A stretch of 64,000 nucleotides of DNA from contig NW_006921533.1 in the NCBI RefSeq assembly GCF_000340215.1, positions 1,037,161-1,101,160 of the forward strand, read 5' to 3'. The position numbers and the translations under genes were made by a program. The DNA is from Pseudocercospora fijiensis CIRAD86 (lineage: Eukaryota; Ascomycota; Dothideomycetes; Mycosphaerellales; Mycosphaerellaceae). A model generated the notes under the pieces. It was given only the letters and a program-made list of their open reading frames with translations. It was not told the DNA's origin and did no database searches. This document shows positions 48,825-57,793 of the stretch, piece by piece (positions within the stretch are counted from its first letter, which is position 1; each line of letters starts with the position of its first letter).

Positions 48825-49823
48825 ATGGGAAACGCTCACGATGCCAAAGCAAACATCCTCATTACAGGCGCAGGCGGTTTCATCGGCCAAGCCCTAGCAT
48901 CTGCCCTACTCAATGACGAGTCTGTTCAAAAAATCACCTTGACAGACGTGTCAATCCCCAAGAAACCCGCCAATATAAACACCACTTCCAGCCTGGAAAT
49001 CGAAAGTGTTGCCGCCGACTTGACAACTCCTCAAACATGCGAGCAAATCCTCAAGCCCGAATTCACCCATATTTACCTCCTCCACGGAATCATGTCCGGT
49101 CAAGCCGAAGCCGATTTGGAACTCGGACTGCGCGTCAACATCGATTCCATGCGCTACATCACGGACGTCCTGCGCAAACAAAAAAGAGGGGCTCCAATCC
49201 GAATCATCTTCCCTTCTAGTCTTGCCGTTTTCGGGCCTTCCAAAGATGGAGAAGTCGTCACAGAGAAGACTATGCCTTTACCGCAGTCATCTTATGGCGC
49301 CGAGAAAGCTATCGTGGAAACGCTTCTGAATGACTTTTCTCGACGACGTCTGTTGGATGCGAGAATCGTTCGTCTACCGACGATCATTGTCCGACCTGGT
49401 AGGCCGACTGGTGCGGCTTCGTCGTTCTTCTCGGGCATCGTTCGAGAGCCTTTGAATGGAGAGACGGGTGTTTTGCCCGTGAGGAGGGATCTCAAGGCAT
49501 GGGTATGCTCGGCTCGGACTGTTATCAGAAATCTGGTCGCTGCTAAAGACATTCCGGAAGAGCGATATATCGGAGAGAGTCGGATTGTCAATCTTCCGGG
49601 GAAGACTGTTACTGTTCAGCAGATGCTAGATGCACTTCGAGATGTGGGTGGACAGAAAGCGAGGGATCTGGTTAAGGAGGAATTTGACGAGAACGTGGCT
49701 AAGATTGTTGGGCCATGGCCTGCGGAATTTGATACGACGCGAGCGAAGGAACTCGGGTTTCAGGATGATGTTTCTTTGGAACAGGCTTTTCGGGACTACA
49801 TAGAGGATTACATGCAGCGCTGA
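48825..49823 (+). CDS. D-erythronate dehydrogenase-like extended SDR
   Basis: 332 residues with no intron. A Rossmann NAD(P) motif GAGGFIG lies at 15-21. The SDR triad is Ser131/132 (IIFPSSLAVFG), Tyr157 and Lys161 (SSYGAEK). The C-terminal half has RPGRPTGAASSFFSGIVREP (190-209) and AWVCSARTVIRNL (225-237), strongly reminiscent of the DenD family, which oxidises D-erythronate at C2 to give 2-oxo-D-erythronate. That pathway continues with an isomerase, a four-carbon acid sugar kinase and a decarboxylase. The kinase-like domain encoded just upstream supports the assignment, though here it is truncated. No signal peptide, so cytosolic. Substrate is inferred from family resemblance; other aldonate-type substrates are possible. 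Confidence 0.82.
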   Translation: MGNAHDAKANILITGAGGFIGQALASALLNDESVQKITLTDVSIPKKPANINTTSSLEIESVAADLTTPQTCEQILKPEFTHIYLLHGIMSGQAEADLELGLRVNIDSMRYITDVLRKQKRGAPIRIIFPSSLAVFGPSKDGEVVTEKTMPLPQSSYGAEKAIVETLLNDFSRRRLLDARIVRLPTIIVRPGRPTGAASSFFSGIVREPLNGETGVLPVRRDLKAWVCSARTVIRNLVAAKDIPEERYIGESRIVNLPGKTVTVQQMLDALRDVGGQKARDLVKEEFDENVAKIVGPWPAEFDTTRAKELGFQDDVSLEQAFRDYIEDYMQR

Positions 49824-49955
49824 AATCTTGGTTCAAGGCACAAGTTCGACATCATGAATGTGAAATCAACCACTAAAAGAAGTCTACTTCCTAAACAATG
49901 AATGCCCTAGATGTCGAAAAAAAAAATGTAGCTTCCTTCCTCCAAATCTTCCTAC
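49824..49955. terminator. Convergent 3' region between SDR and BNR genes
   Basis: 132 bp between convergent stop codons, including an A9 run near 49,918-49,926. It probably carries both polyadenylation regions. Confidence 0.4.
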
Positions 49956-51137
49956 TTACTCCCGATCCACCACCCCAGGATCAAACCTCACATACTTAAT
50001 CCCCTGCCTCCAATACGTAAAAGCAACATTCACCCCTCCATCCTTCCCAACCACAATACTCGGATACGAAAGCTCCCGATTCAACTTCATCTCACTATTA
50101 TTCGTCAAACAAAACCCATCCCCCTCCTCCAGCACCCTGTGTTTCCACTCCATGCCACCATCATCACTCCAACCAACACACAACGGCGCCCTAGGCGCGC
50201 CCCAAAACGCCTCCTTGCCCGCATGCTTACTACCCTGATTCCTCCTCAAATCATCCGCGGCAGCGATATCATCATATAAACCTTCCCTCCTGCCCCGAGC
50301 GTTCACGCGAGAGGAATGATTATACACAACCAAAATCCGACCGGAAGGGAGGACATCGAAACAGATACCCGCATTGGGATTCGGGAGAGGGGTTGGGATG
50401 GGTTCCGACCAATCGATTCCGTTGCGCGAAGTGGATTTATGGATGAAGTCTGCCCATCGACTGCGGTAGAAAGCGAGATAGGATTTATCTGGCAATTGTC
50501 GAATCGCCATATGCACCGCTCCGAAACTGTGTGGCACCTCTTTCTCCATCCAGGTTTTGCCTTCGTCTTGGGAAATTCGCAGGGCGGAGATGTCGTCGTT
50601 GCCTACCCAGCGTGTTCCGGGTTCGGAACGGCACTTGAAAGTTGGGATGACCCAAGTGAGACCGTCGTCGAGGATGATGACGGGTTGGCGGATGAAAGTG
50701 CCGGGTTCGGGGAAGAGGATTGTAGGTGTAGACCAAGAGATTCCGTTGTCGTGAGAGGATTGTTTTTTGACGAGGGCGGAGTCTTGGTCGCCTAGGTTTT
50801 GGGATGTGTAGAGGAGCCAGAGCTCGCCGGAGGGGGTTTGGAAGAGGACTGGGTTTTGTTCGCTTCGGGTTGTGTCGAATGTGACGCGCGAGGCTTGGGA
50901 CCAGGAGGTGGAGGCTGGGGTTTTTCGAGAGAGGTAGATGCTGATGTCGGGTTTGCCTTCTTGTGTTCCTCCGAACCAGGCACAGAGCATGTCTCCATTA
51001 TCCAGGATCAAGAGATTGGAAGCGTGGCATTGCGGTGTTGTTGATGGGATGAAGCATTCTGAGTGTGGAAATGGATGTGATTTGGTGGTCAGAGTGAAGT
51101 TTTTAAAATCTGGCAATGTTTCCTCATAGCTGCCCAT
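49956..51137 (-). CDS. BNR/Asp-box sialidase-fold protein, intracellular
   Basis: 393 residues in one exon. It begins after an ATG at 51,137 with no signal peptide. Four Asp-box-like motifs occur: SHDNGISW (128-135), SQDEGKTW (189-196), SRNGIDW (237-243) and SDDGGMEW (324-331), as in six-bladed sialidase-fold (BNR_2) proteins. Conserved features include SNLLILDNGDMLCAWFGG (40-57), NPVLFQTPSGELWLLYTS (95-112), RQPVIILDDG (150-159) and ELSYPSIV (355-362). Related proteins are annotated as sialidase-like or exo-glycosidase-like. The true substrate of fungal intracellular members is unsettled, and sialic acid hydrolysis should not be assumed. It is convergent with the SDR and divergent from the sugar porter, which suggests co-regulation in sugar breakdown. 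Confidence 0.85.
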   Translation of the reverse strand: MGSYEETLPDFKNFTLTTKSHPFPHSECFIPSTTPQCHASNLLILDNGDMLCAWFGGTQEGKPDISIYLSRKTPASTSWSQASRVTFDTTRSEQNPVLFQTPSGELWLLYTSQNLGDQDSALVKKQSSHDNGISWSTPTILFPEPGTFIRQPVIILDDGLTWVIPTFKCRSEPGTRWVGNDDISALRISQDEGKTWMEKEVPHSFGAVHMAIRQLPDKSYLAFYRSRWADFIHKSTSRNGIDWSEPIPTPLPNPNAGICFDVLPSGRILVVYNHSSRVNARGRREGLYDDIAAADDLRRNQGSKHAGKEAFWGAPRAPLCVGWSDDGGMEWKHRVLEEGDGFCLTNNSEMKLNRELSYPSIVVGKDGGVNVAFTYWRQGIKYVRFDPGVVDRE

Positions 51138-51555
51138 TTTGTCTGTGTGTAGAAGAAGTGGCGTTGTGAATGTCCTGACTGATTGAATCGCTAGACATGC
51201 TACCTAAAGCGGACAGTACTTACACAGACCATCAGGCACCGGACTACTTATCTCGGCGGACTTCAGCCGAACGGGAGAATGTCGAGGCGGGAAAGTGTCC
51301 GCAGGATCATGCGACTCGGTCGATGCCGCGTGTATAGTCGGAACAGCTTCTCCGGTCTCATGGGCATGGCACTTTCTCCACACTTTCGTACTCTGGGGTG
51401 ATCTGGAGATGCGGAGTGGGTATTTTCACATTGCGGCAGTTCTTATATCTTGGCCTTGTGCCGTCGATTTCCCCAAGCTTTCTTGGTCTCTTCTGCCACG
51501 AGATTCCAAGCCGTTCGACACCTTGGCTTGTAGTCAGGGATAGCATCTGAGCACT
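51138..51555. promoter_or_regulatory. Divergent promoter, BNR gene / sugar porter
   Basis: 418 bp between divergent start codons. At 51,257-51,269 there is a palindromic CGG-N7-CCG, with an overlapping CGG at 51,254 giving CGG-N10-CCG. Spaced inverted CGG triplets are the typical binding pattern of fungal Zn2Cys6 regulators. A CTTATATC stretch lies near 51,441. Binding is an inference from pattern only. Confidence 0.4.
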
Positions 51556-53641
51556 ATGGCAGGCGGAACGAGCATTTGGGTGTCCAAGGATGCGAAGACA
51601 GATCCCAAGCAGATTTTCAATGGGCGACTGTTGTACCTGCTAATCACTTTGGCCTGGGCTGGTTGCTTTTATGGATTCGATTCTGGAAATATTGGTGGCA
51701 TTCTCACACTTCCATCCTTCGAAAATGCATTTGGGCTCGGTGGTCTGTCGCAAGAGGCGCTGGACAATCGAAGCGTAGGTCGTTCTGAAAAACCACCCGA
51801 GTTCGTAGACTGATCACTCGAAGGGCACAATCGCCGCTATGCTTGCGGCTGGAGTAAGTCTTTTAGCCTTAGGGGCTACCGAATCGAGTTGATGCTAATG
51901 CTATCGTAAAGGGCTCGGCTGGTGCCCTTTGCGCTTGGCCGACAGCAGATTTCATCGGTCGCAAATGGTCTGTATTCCTCTGGGGAATCGTCTTCCTCGT
52001 CGGTGCCACTATGCAGATGATCTCCGACTACGACGTGCTCCTAGCAGGCAGATTTATCGGCGGTATGGGTGTTGGTGCTTCATCTATGCTGAGCCCACAA
52101 TTCCTAGCAGAAAATGCACCTAAGAGCGTCCGCGGTTCGATGACCGCGACCTATAATCTTATGATCATCTTTAGCTTGGCACTTGCCTTTTGGATCAATT
52201 ACTGTGTCAGCCTTTGGCACAACGCGGAGCACAATGACACGCAATGGAGGGTTGCGATGGGTATACAGCTGATACCGGGAGCCATGATGTGTCTGATGAT
52301 TCCATTCATTCCAGAGACTCCGAGATATCTGATAAATCGTGGCAAATCGGAGCAGGGCCTGAAGAACCTGGCCAGTCTACGAAAGCTGCCGGTCGATCAC
52401 CCGTATATCCAAACAGAATACCAGGAGATTGAAGCTCAAGTGCGGTTTGAGCAAGAGGTGAGAAGACACTATTCACAAGCGGTCTTTGGTCGGTGAGCTA
52501 ATATTTTCCAGGCTCATCGAGGTCACAATGTCTGGGTCATTCTCCAAGATATTTTCACCAATAAGAGCAACGCCCAGCGTTTCTTCCTGGCAGTCATGCT
52601 GTTCCTCTTCCACAAGTTCACCGGAACAGATAGCTTGAATTATTATGCTCCAAGTATTGTTCACGAGAAGTCATTCCAGGTCGCTGCTAATCAGGTTCTA
52701 GGCATTTTCAAACTGATCGGAGTGAAAGGCAACAGCAATACACTCTTGACCACTGTGAGTTTTCTTGCGGGCTGATCTATGCAGGCCGTCCGTTGCTGAC
52801 TATGTCCAGGGCGTCTATGGCATCGTGAAACTCGTGACGACAATATTTTACGTGGGTTACCTCGTTGAGTAAGTCCTTCCGTTCGAGATCTGCTTGTGGT
52901 TGCTAATGCATCCGTCAGTCGCATTGGTCGTCGTCTGCCTCTTCTCATTGGCGCTACCATTCAAGCAACAGCAATGTTATACCTAGCGTTGTATATCCGC
53001 TTTGCTGGCGGCAATGCAAGCGATGACACGGTCGGAGGCACTCCGGCTGGTGGGATCGTGGGAATTGTCTTCATCTACCTTTACGCGTTTGGCTGGAGCT
53101 TCGGGCACTCAGTTGCATGCTACGTGGTGGCTGCAGAGATTTTCCCGACCAGGATACGAGCTTTCTGCATGTCGTTCTGCTTCTTCGTCAACTGGATCGT
53201 TGACTACGGCATCACCAAAGCGACACCAGTTATGCTCACTGAGATGGGATGGTGAGTAGCTCGCTGTGTTCGACCCCGTCGCCTGTGCTGACGTCCGCAA
53301 AGGGGGACCTTCCTGCTATACGCCGTGTTGACATACGGCGGTGTGGTCTTTGTATACTTCTGCCTTCCCGAGCTTAAGGGTCGGTCTATCGAGAGTATGG
53401 TAAGCAAGCAACGACAGACCACTACTGCTCCGAGACACATGCTCACCGGCGTATTACCGCCTTTCAGGACGATCTCTTCCAGAAGCCACTATGGACCATG
53501 TGGCGTCACGCGTATCCGACGGAAGAGGAAAAGATAAGATCTGACGTTCAAGAAATGATTCACGCTGGCAAGCTGGAGCGGGGAGACTCGATTGTTGAAA
53601 AGAGCGGCGCAGCGGTGCATGTAGAAAAGGCCTCAGATTGA
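51556..53641 (+). CDS. MFS sugar porter (hexose/quinate permease type), 8 exons
   Basis: My splicing gives exons 51,556-51,774, 51,824-51,853, 51,912-52,457, 52,512-52,754, 52,810-52,868, 52,919-53,251, 53,303-53,399 and 53,468-53,641. All introns are 49-68 bp with GT...AG ends, several with CTAAT-like branch sites, and phases agree, giving 566 residues. Sugar-porter landmarks: GFDSGNIGG in helix 1, DFIGRKW after helix 2, GRFIGGMGVG, PETPRYLINRGK after helix 6, RIGRRLPLL, AEIFPTRIRA and PELKGRSIE after helix 12. The helix-7 motif is HKFTGTDSLNYYAP, where many family members have QQ, so substrate preference may differ. It probably imports a sugar or sugar acid by proton symport. Its divergent partner is the BNR gene. 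The final exon overlaps a methyltransferase remnant on the other strand. Confidence 0.88.
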
Positions 53642-53709
53642 TACGAAGCACAATTCGAGTGAGTCCATATGAGTGATTGAAGTACCGATGGTGGCGGTAT
53701 AGTCGACTC

Positions 53710-53985
53710 CTGAGCCGAGGAGATGTCGGTGGCTGTGATGTGTCTCACGTGCGGCGCAAGATGAGCTGTACAAGGCATGCCGTTTCCACAGCGCAGCTCG
53801 AGAAGATCGACGTTGGACGGAGAGAGCAAGTCGGCCAGCAGTCTGTCTGTCCACGCAATGTTCGGCGAGGGCAGCTTGGTGATGAAGTCAAAGGTAGAGG
53901 AAGTAGGGCGGTAGGGCGGTATGGCGTGAGGATTGTGGCTTTGTACAGTACGCGGCACAAACTCGTGCTTGTTAGTTCTGCGCTT
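53710..53985 (-). pseudogene. SAM-dependent methyltransferase remnant
   Basis: The minus-strand frame reads YRPTSSTFDFITKLPSPNIA, then LLELRCGNGMPCTAHLAPHV and HITATDISSAQ. This is motif I of a class I methyltransferase (usual LELGCGxG, here with Arg for Gly) followed by the acidic end of strand 2. No ATG opens the frame; it runs upstream to a TAG. After SSAQ (about 53,709) family resemblance stops, and the frame runs antisense into the last exon of the sugar porter. The C-terminal two thirds are gone, so this is a decayed fragment. Confidence 0.7.
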
Positions 53986-54254
53986 CTATTCTACCGTGGC
54001 GATGAGAGTCAGCATGGAATACTCGGTGTAGGGGGTCCGTCTTGGCAAGTTTAAACTTCCCGGCCGGCCGGCTTCATTTTCACGCTTCTCGCACGCATCT
54101 TTATCGCATCGCATCGACATCGACATTGGACACGCGCTGATGGAAAGTGCGAATGTTCCCAACGACTGTGCTGACGATAGAAGGATCATTCCGCCCCACT
54201 GGAACATCCGATAAAAGCTAGTATTACTACTGTATTAGCTCCTTAACAGACTAG
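53986..54254. other. Gap-flanking intergenic sequence
   Basis: It contains GGCCGGCCGGC near 54,061 and GCATCGCATCGACATCGACAT near 54,106. The last ~45 bases before the gap become TA-rich, like transposon DNA. No gene is seen. Confidence 0.5.
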
Positions 54255-54354
54255 NNNNNNNNNNNNNNNNNNNNNNNNNNNNNNNNNNNNNNNNNNNNNN
54301 NNNNNNNNNNNNNNNNNNNNNNNNNNNNNNNNNNNNNNNNNNNNNNNNNNNNNN
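54255..54354. other. Assembly gap, 100 N
   Basis: Exactly 100 N, the usual placeholder for a gap of unknown length. The order of sequence across it depends on scaffolding. Confidence 0.99.
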
Positions 54355-54373
54355 CCCCCCCCCCCCCCCCCCC
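54355..54373. repeat. Poly-C run at gap edge, 19 C
   Basis: A homopolymer immediately after the gap. It may be the end of a longer low-complexity tract that stopped assembly. Confidence 0.9.
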
Positions 54374-54453
54374 TTCGAATCCGCCGTCCCTCCCCCACTA
54401 CGTCGTCCGAAAGCCTTCGTCGCCTACGCAGTACTGTGCATGCCGCGCTCTCC

Positions 54454-54741
54454 ATGAAGCCCTCAAAAGATATCACGGTGGTTGGCATGTCGTCGTATAA
54501 TGATCTCCACATACCCATGTCTGGAAGAGATAAATCTGTCAACAGTCAGTGCCCTGCTGGAATGCTATTCTACCGTTCTGCTCAGTGCATTCCTCAGGAC
54601 AACACACTCTACTCCTTCGCACCTTTTGAATTCAATCAATCCCACACCTGCTATCTCCAATTCTTCATCGGAGTCTCGCCATGGCACGGCATGAAGCAGA
54701 CTGCGCATGTGACACCTGTACGAAGAAAAGAGCAGATCTGA
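54454..54741 (+). CDS. Possible small protein, 95 residues
   Basis: An ATG-initiated frame from 54,454 encodes 95 residues (MKPSKDITVVGMSSYNDLHI..., four Cys in the middle). It has no signal peptide and no family I recognise. It lies close to the assembly gap, so a longer upstream gene could be cut. An overlapping frame from an ATG at 54,681 (MARHEADCACDTCTKKRADL) is an equally plausible start of something else, so this call is weak. Confidence 0.25.
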   Translation: MKPSKDITVVGMSSYNDLHIPMSGRDKSVNSQCPAGMLFYRSAQCIPQDNTLYSFAPFEFNQSHTCYLQFFIGVSPWHGMKQTAHVTPVRRKEQI

Positions 54742-54820
54742 AGGCATGGGCATCAATCCCTCTTCACGATATTGGGACATTTTTCAAGCTCAACCTGGAC
54801 TTTCTCCACGCTGAATTAAC

Positions 54821-55395
54821 ATGCCAAAGATTCTCGCCACAGTGATATTCCCTCGTTACGAGGAAGGACTGGTGCCGGAGGAAGATGAAAACGATCCTTG
54901 GGCATACACTTCGCATACCTGCGAACATAGAAGCTCGCTGAGTGGTCCACATCCCACGGGAAGTAGAACCGTGGCTCCGGACCGAGAATCCTTCGTGAAT
55001 GGTACTGCGGAGTGGGAAGACATCGGAAACATCGGCTGCCTAAAACTCACGTCGATTTGGGTGGCGAGGCAGTCGTCGAAAGGTTTTGCCTACCAGTATG
55101 AGTTCTTCTTTGAGATCCAAGACGGCCTTGCTAATCATATTACAGCTGGCGCCCCATCTTCTTCTACATGATCGCGCGTTACTGGGAAGACGATTCTAAT
55201 CTCTATTTCTTCGACAACATTAGGAAACTCGCTGTCGATGCTGGTTTCACGATTCTTTTCCCGGATCCAAGATTGCACAGGGAAGAGCCAGATAAGCCGC
55301 AGAAGCCACAGAAGACGAGCAAACCCAGGAAGACTACAATCGGAAGGGTAACAAAGCCAGAACAATCGAAACGAGTGCTGCGGAGTACAAGCTAA
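54821..55395 (+). CDS. Uncharacterised 174-residue protein, 2 exons
   Basis: Exon 1 is 54,821-55,095 and exon 2 is 55,146-55,395. They are joined across a 50-bp intron (GTATGAG...TTGCTAATC...TTACAG) with ideal donor, branch and acceptor. Splicing restores one frame reading ...SSKGFAYHWRPIFFYMIARY... where unspliced reading gives two fragments overlapping at ATGA. The first ATG follows an in-frame TGA. The protein has an acidic N-terminal part (EEDENDPW), an aromatic-rich middle and a C-terminal tail rich in Lys, Pro and Arg (KPQKPQKTSKPRKTTIGR). It has no signal peptide or membrane segment. I do not recognise the family. Confidence 0.6.
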
Positions 55396-55946
55396 AAACA
55401 GTGATTCGGCCTCATCGAGCGCTTGGCAGGAATTCTCATTCCAAAGCTCAATATATACACACCATTCACGACAGATATTGCTACACTTCATCAATCCGCA
55501 GGAAGGTTGCCGCCGCATTTCCGGTCGCCATGGTCAGGGTTTTGGACAATAATCCTTTGTGACATGCCTCAGGGTCACAGATCGACAAAGAAGCAGTTTT
55601 GTCATAGGTAGTACGTTAGTTCATATCAGCCCTACGAGGAAATGATCAAGCCACAAGTCACGTGGAGAGTGCGAGGAGCAAGTGATTCCCAGGCTGCCCA
55701 GCTTCACATGCAGGAAGCGTGACGCAAACTCACCTCACCTCACTTGCGCCAAGCTTTGCGGCCCGCTTAATAGCTCCGCTCGCCAATGCACTTGTTTTCT
55801 CACAAGCTCCGCCGCTTTCTTCGAGACTTCACACACATCTCTTGCAAACTCGACGCGCAGCACCCATCCTTGCACAACACCAATACTGCCAACACGAGCA
55901 TACAGAGCATTGCACACCACCATCTGACACCACCTCGCGCGCTGCC
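55396..55946. other. Upstream region of the 491-residue membrane protein gene
   Basis: 551 bp without a supported gene. The frame of the downstream gene stays open back to a GTG at 55,719, but no ATG occurs in that stretch. It contains CTCACCTCACCTCACTTG near 55,729. I see no other motif. Confidence 0.5.
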
Positions 55947-57422
55947 ATGGCATTCCGCGCGCTGCGCAAGACGCTGCCCGCTATCTGCGGCGGCGCCTCG
56001 ACAGCTGCCGGCATCGGATGGTACTTCACCAAGACTACACCAACCAGTCTACCAGCCTTCGATACACCAATCATCGGCGACCAGTTTGAAGAAGCTGCGC
56101 CCTTGGTGACGACGACTACGTCACCGTTCGACGTGTGCTGGGCCTCGAGCGCCAGTGCCAGTGGCAATGACAGCATCTGCGCCTTGCCCCTCGACAGCAG
56201 CACTCCTCTCATTCCGCCATCCGCCCACAACGCTGTGCTGACTGCTCTCGCGACCTTCCTCCTGCTAGCGCTCCTCGAGATCGCAGTTTACTATCTCTTC
56301 GTCTTTGGTCCGCAACTCGAGCGATACACTTCCCAAAATGTCCCGCATTCAGTTCGCTCTATCCTCGCCACCGCCTCCCAGACTTACTACCGCTGCGCTG
56401 GAATCGCCGAAATCGCACTCCTCGCACTGAGCTCCTTGGGTGCTGTCAGCACCTCAAAGCTACCACTATGGTTCCACTTGCTTATTGTAGCTGGCGCCAT
56501 TCTCCACGGACTCTGGGACTTCGAGACTGAGCCTCTTCCTGACGTACTCGAACTCCAAGCACAGAATTCAGACTTGCGCGTGAGAATCGAGAAGCTGAAA
56601 CAGCGCAACGGTGAAATTGTCTCATGGTCGGCCAAACTCACCTATGCCCTCAAGGCGAAGAGCGAGACGAGGCTCACCAAGTTGGAACGCAACCACCAGA
56701 AGCAGATGTCGGCGAGCGAGAAGCAACTTCAGGAAGCCACATCAAAGGTCACGGATGCTCTCAAAGTGATCAAGGGCCAGGACAATCTAATTTCTTACCT
56801 CGAACAATCTGCAACGACGAGCGACGCGGGTACCATAGAAAGCTCGAGCAAGTTCAGTGGCCTCGCAGACACTACGAGTGAGCATGTCGCGCCTATCACT
56901 TCTGGCAATAATAGCAATACCGTCCCACCGCTCCAAAGCACAAGCCCACCCACGCACTCCAACTCCAACCCAACGCCTCCAGCCCCTACCCCCGGCGTGG
57001 AGAGCACCAGCATCCGCCCCCCTCCCGTCCCCTACCGCGAAAACCCAAACTCCTGGACCGAAAACCTCTGCAAGCAAGGCTCGGACTGCATCGGTCTCTG
57101 GACCGACTACGACGCCACGGGAAAATACATCGGCAAGAACGCCGAGCAGCAGAGATGGGGAAGCGGGTACAAACCCGTAGAGAACAAACTCGCCAAGAAG
57201 GCACGAGACATGAATCTCTGCTGCGATTGTTTCAAAGCGCTTTGTTCGGATCTGATTGCTGAGAAGAAGGAGGAGTTTTTAAGGAGAGAGGGGGAGAAGA
57301 CGGAGGAGCAGAGGGAGAGGGATGTACAGAAGCAGGCGGCCAAGCAGGCGAAGAAGAGGGCGAGGAAGGCGGAGAATAAGGCTTCTGCTGCTGCTGCTGC
57401 TGCTGAGGAGGAGGAGAAGTGA
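55947..57422 (+). CDS. Uncharacterised membrane/coiled-coil protein with Cys-rich domain
   Basis: 491 residues, single exon. The ATG at 55,947 sits in a strong context (GCTGCCATGG). The first ~25 residues (MAFRALRKTLPAICGGAST) are basic and hydrophobic and could be a mitochondrial presequence. Hydrophobic segments at about 96-121, 150-167 and 172-190 look membrane-spanning. A charged coiled-coil region follows (about 200-290), then a Pro/Ser/Thr-rich linker (320-365) and a compact C-terminal domain with CKQGSDC (375-381), WTDYDATGKYIGKN and CCDCFKALC (425-433). The tail is a Lys/Glu/Arg helix with Ala7 and Glu4 runs. The paired Cys suggest metal binding or disulfides. I do not recognise the family and propose no function. 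Confidence 0.78.
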   Translation: MAFRALRKTLPAICGGASTAAGIGWYFTKTTPTSLPAFDTPIIGDQFEEAAPLVTTTTSPFDVCWASSASASGNDSICALPLDSSTPLIPPSAHNAVLTALATFLLLALLEIAVYYLFVFGPQLERYTSQNVPHSVRSILATASQTYYRCAGIAEIALLALSSLGAVSTSKLPLWFHLLIVAGAILHGLWDFETEPLPDVLELQAQNSDLRVRIEKLKQRNGEIVSWSAKLTYALKAKSETRLTKLERNHQKQMSASEKQLQEATSKVTDALKVIKGQDNLISYLEQSATTSDAGTIESSSKFSGLADTTSEHVAPITSGNNSNTVPPLQSTSPPTHSNSNPTPPAPTPGVESTSIRPPPVPYRENPNSWTENLCKQGSDCIGLWTDYDATGKYIGKNAEQQRWGSGYKPVENKLAKKARDMNLCCDCFKALCSDLIAEKKEEFLRREGEKTEEQRERDVQKQAAKQAKKRARKAENKASAAAAAAEEEEK

Positions 57423-57765
57423 TATATGCATCGGATCCAAAAAAAAATTTCAAAACGCAGAACCCTTCGGGGAGACGCTATGAAATTTTTTTTTTAAATC
57501 TGTATGATGATGAAAAAACAAATCTGTACCAGATCTCTACAGGAGTGATGGGGCAAAAAAGAAAAAATCTTTGTTGCGAGTTAGAATGCACAAAAAGAAA
57601 ATCTGATCCCTTTGGGGGTGACGAAAAGCATTCTAGGTCGAGAGATTGGAATTCTATAACATAATGTGAATGAATAGAATGGAATGGAATGAAGATATTG
57701 TCTCCCTTCCTTATACGCTACCTTTCGATGCCTACTAATACTGGTCCAAGACAGCTAGCACTCAC
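57423..57765. other. 3' flank of the gene island
   Basis: AT-rich with A9 and T9 runs and a GGAATGGAATGAA repeat near 57,679. It probably includes the 3' end of the preceding transcript. The island ends here. Confidence 0.5.
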
Positions 57766-57793
57766 GAGAGGGAGAGAGAGAGAGAGAGAGAGA
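57766..57793. repeat. (GA)n microsatellite
   Basis: A GA dinucleotide run between the gene island and the RIP-mutated block. Confidence 0.9.

Noticed and set aside
50316..50795. 159-residue plus-strand frame inside the BNR gene
   Set aside because: It is antisense to a gene with clear Asp-box motifs and has no family features of its own.
54436..54453. Longer start for the small frame near the gap
   Set aside because: It would begin at GTG; the first ATG is at 54,454.
55168..55395. Separate 75-residue gene overlapping the upstream frame at ATGA
   Set aside because: A 50-bp intron with good donor, branch and acceptor joins it in frame to the upstream exon.
55719..55946. N-terminal extension of the 491-residue protein
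   Set aside because: The longer frame would start at GTG, which fungi do not normally use, and contains no ATG before 55,947, whose context is strong.
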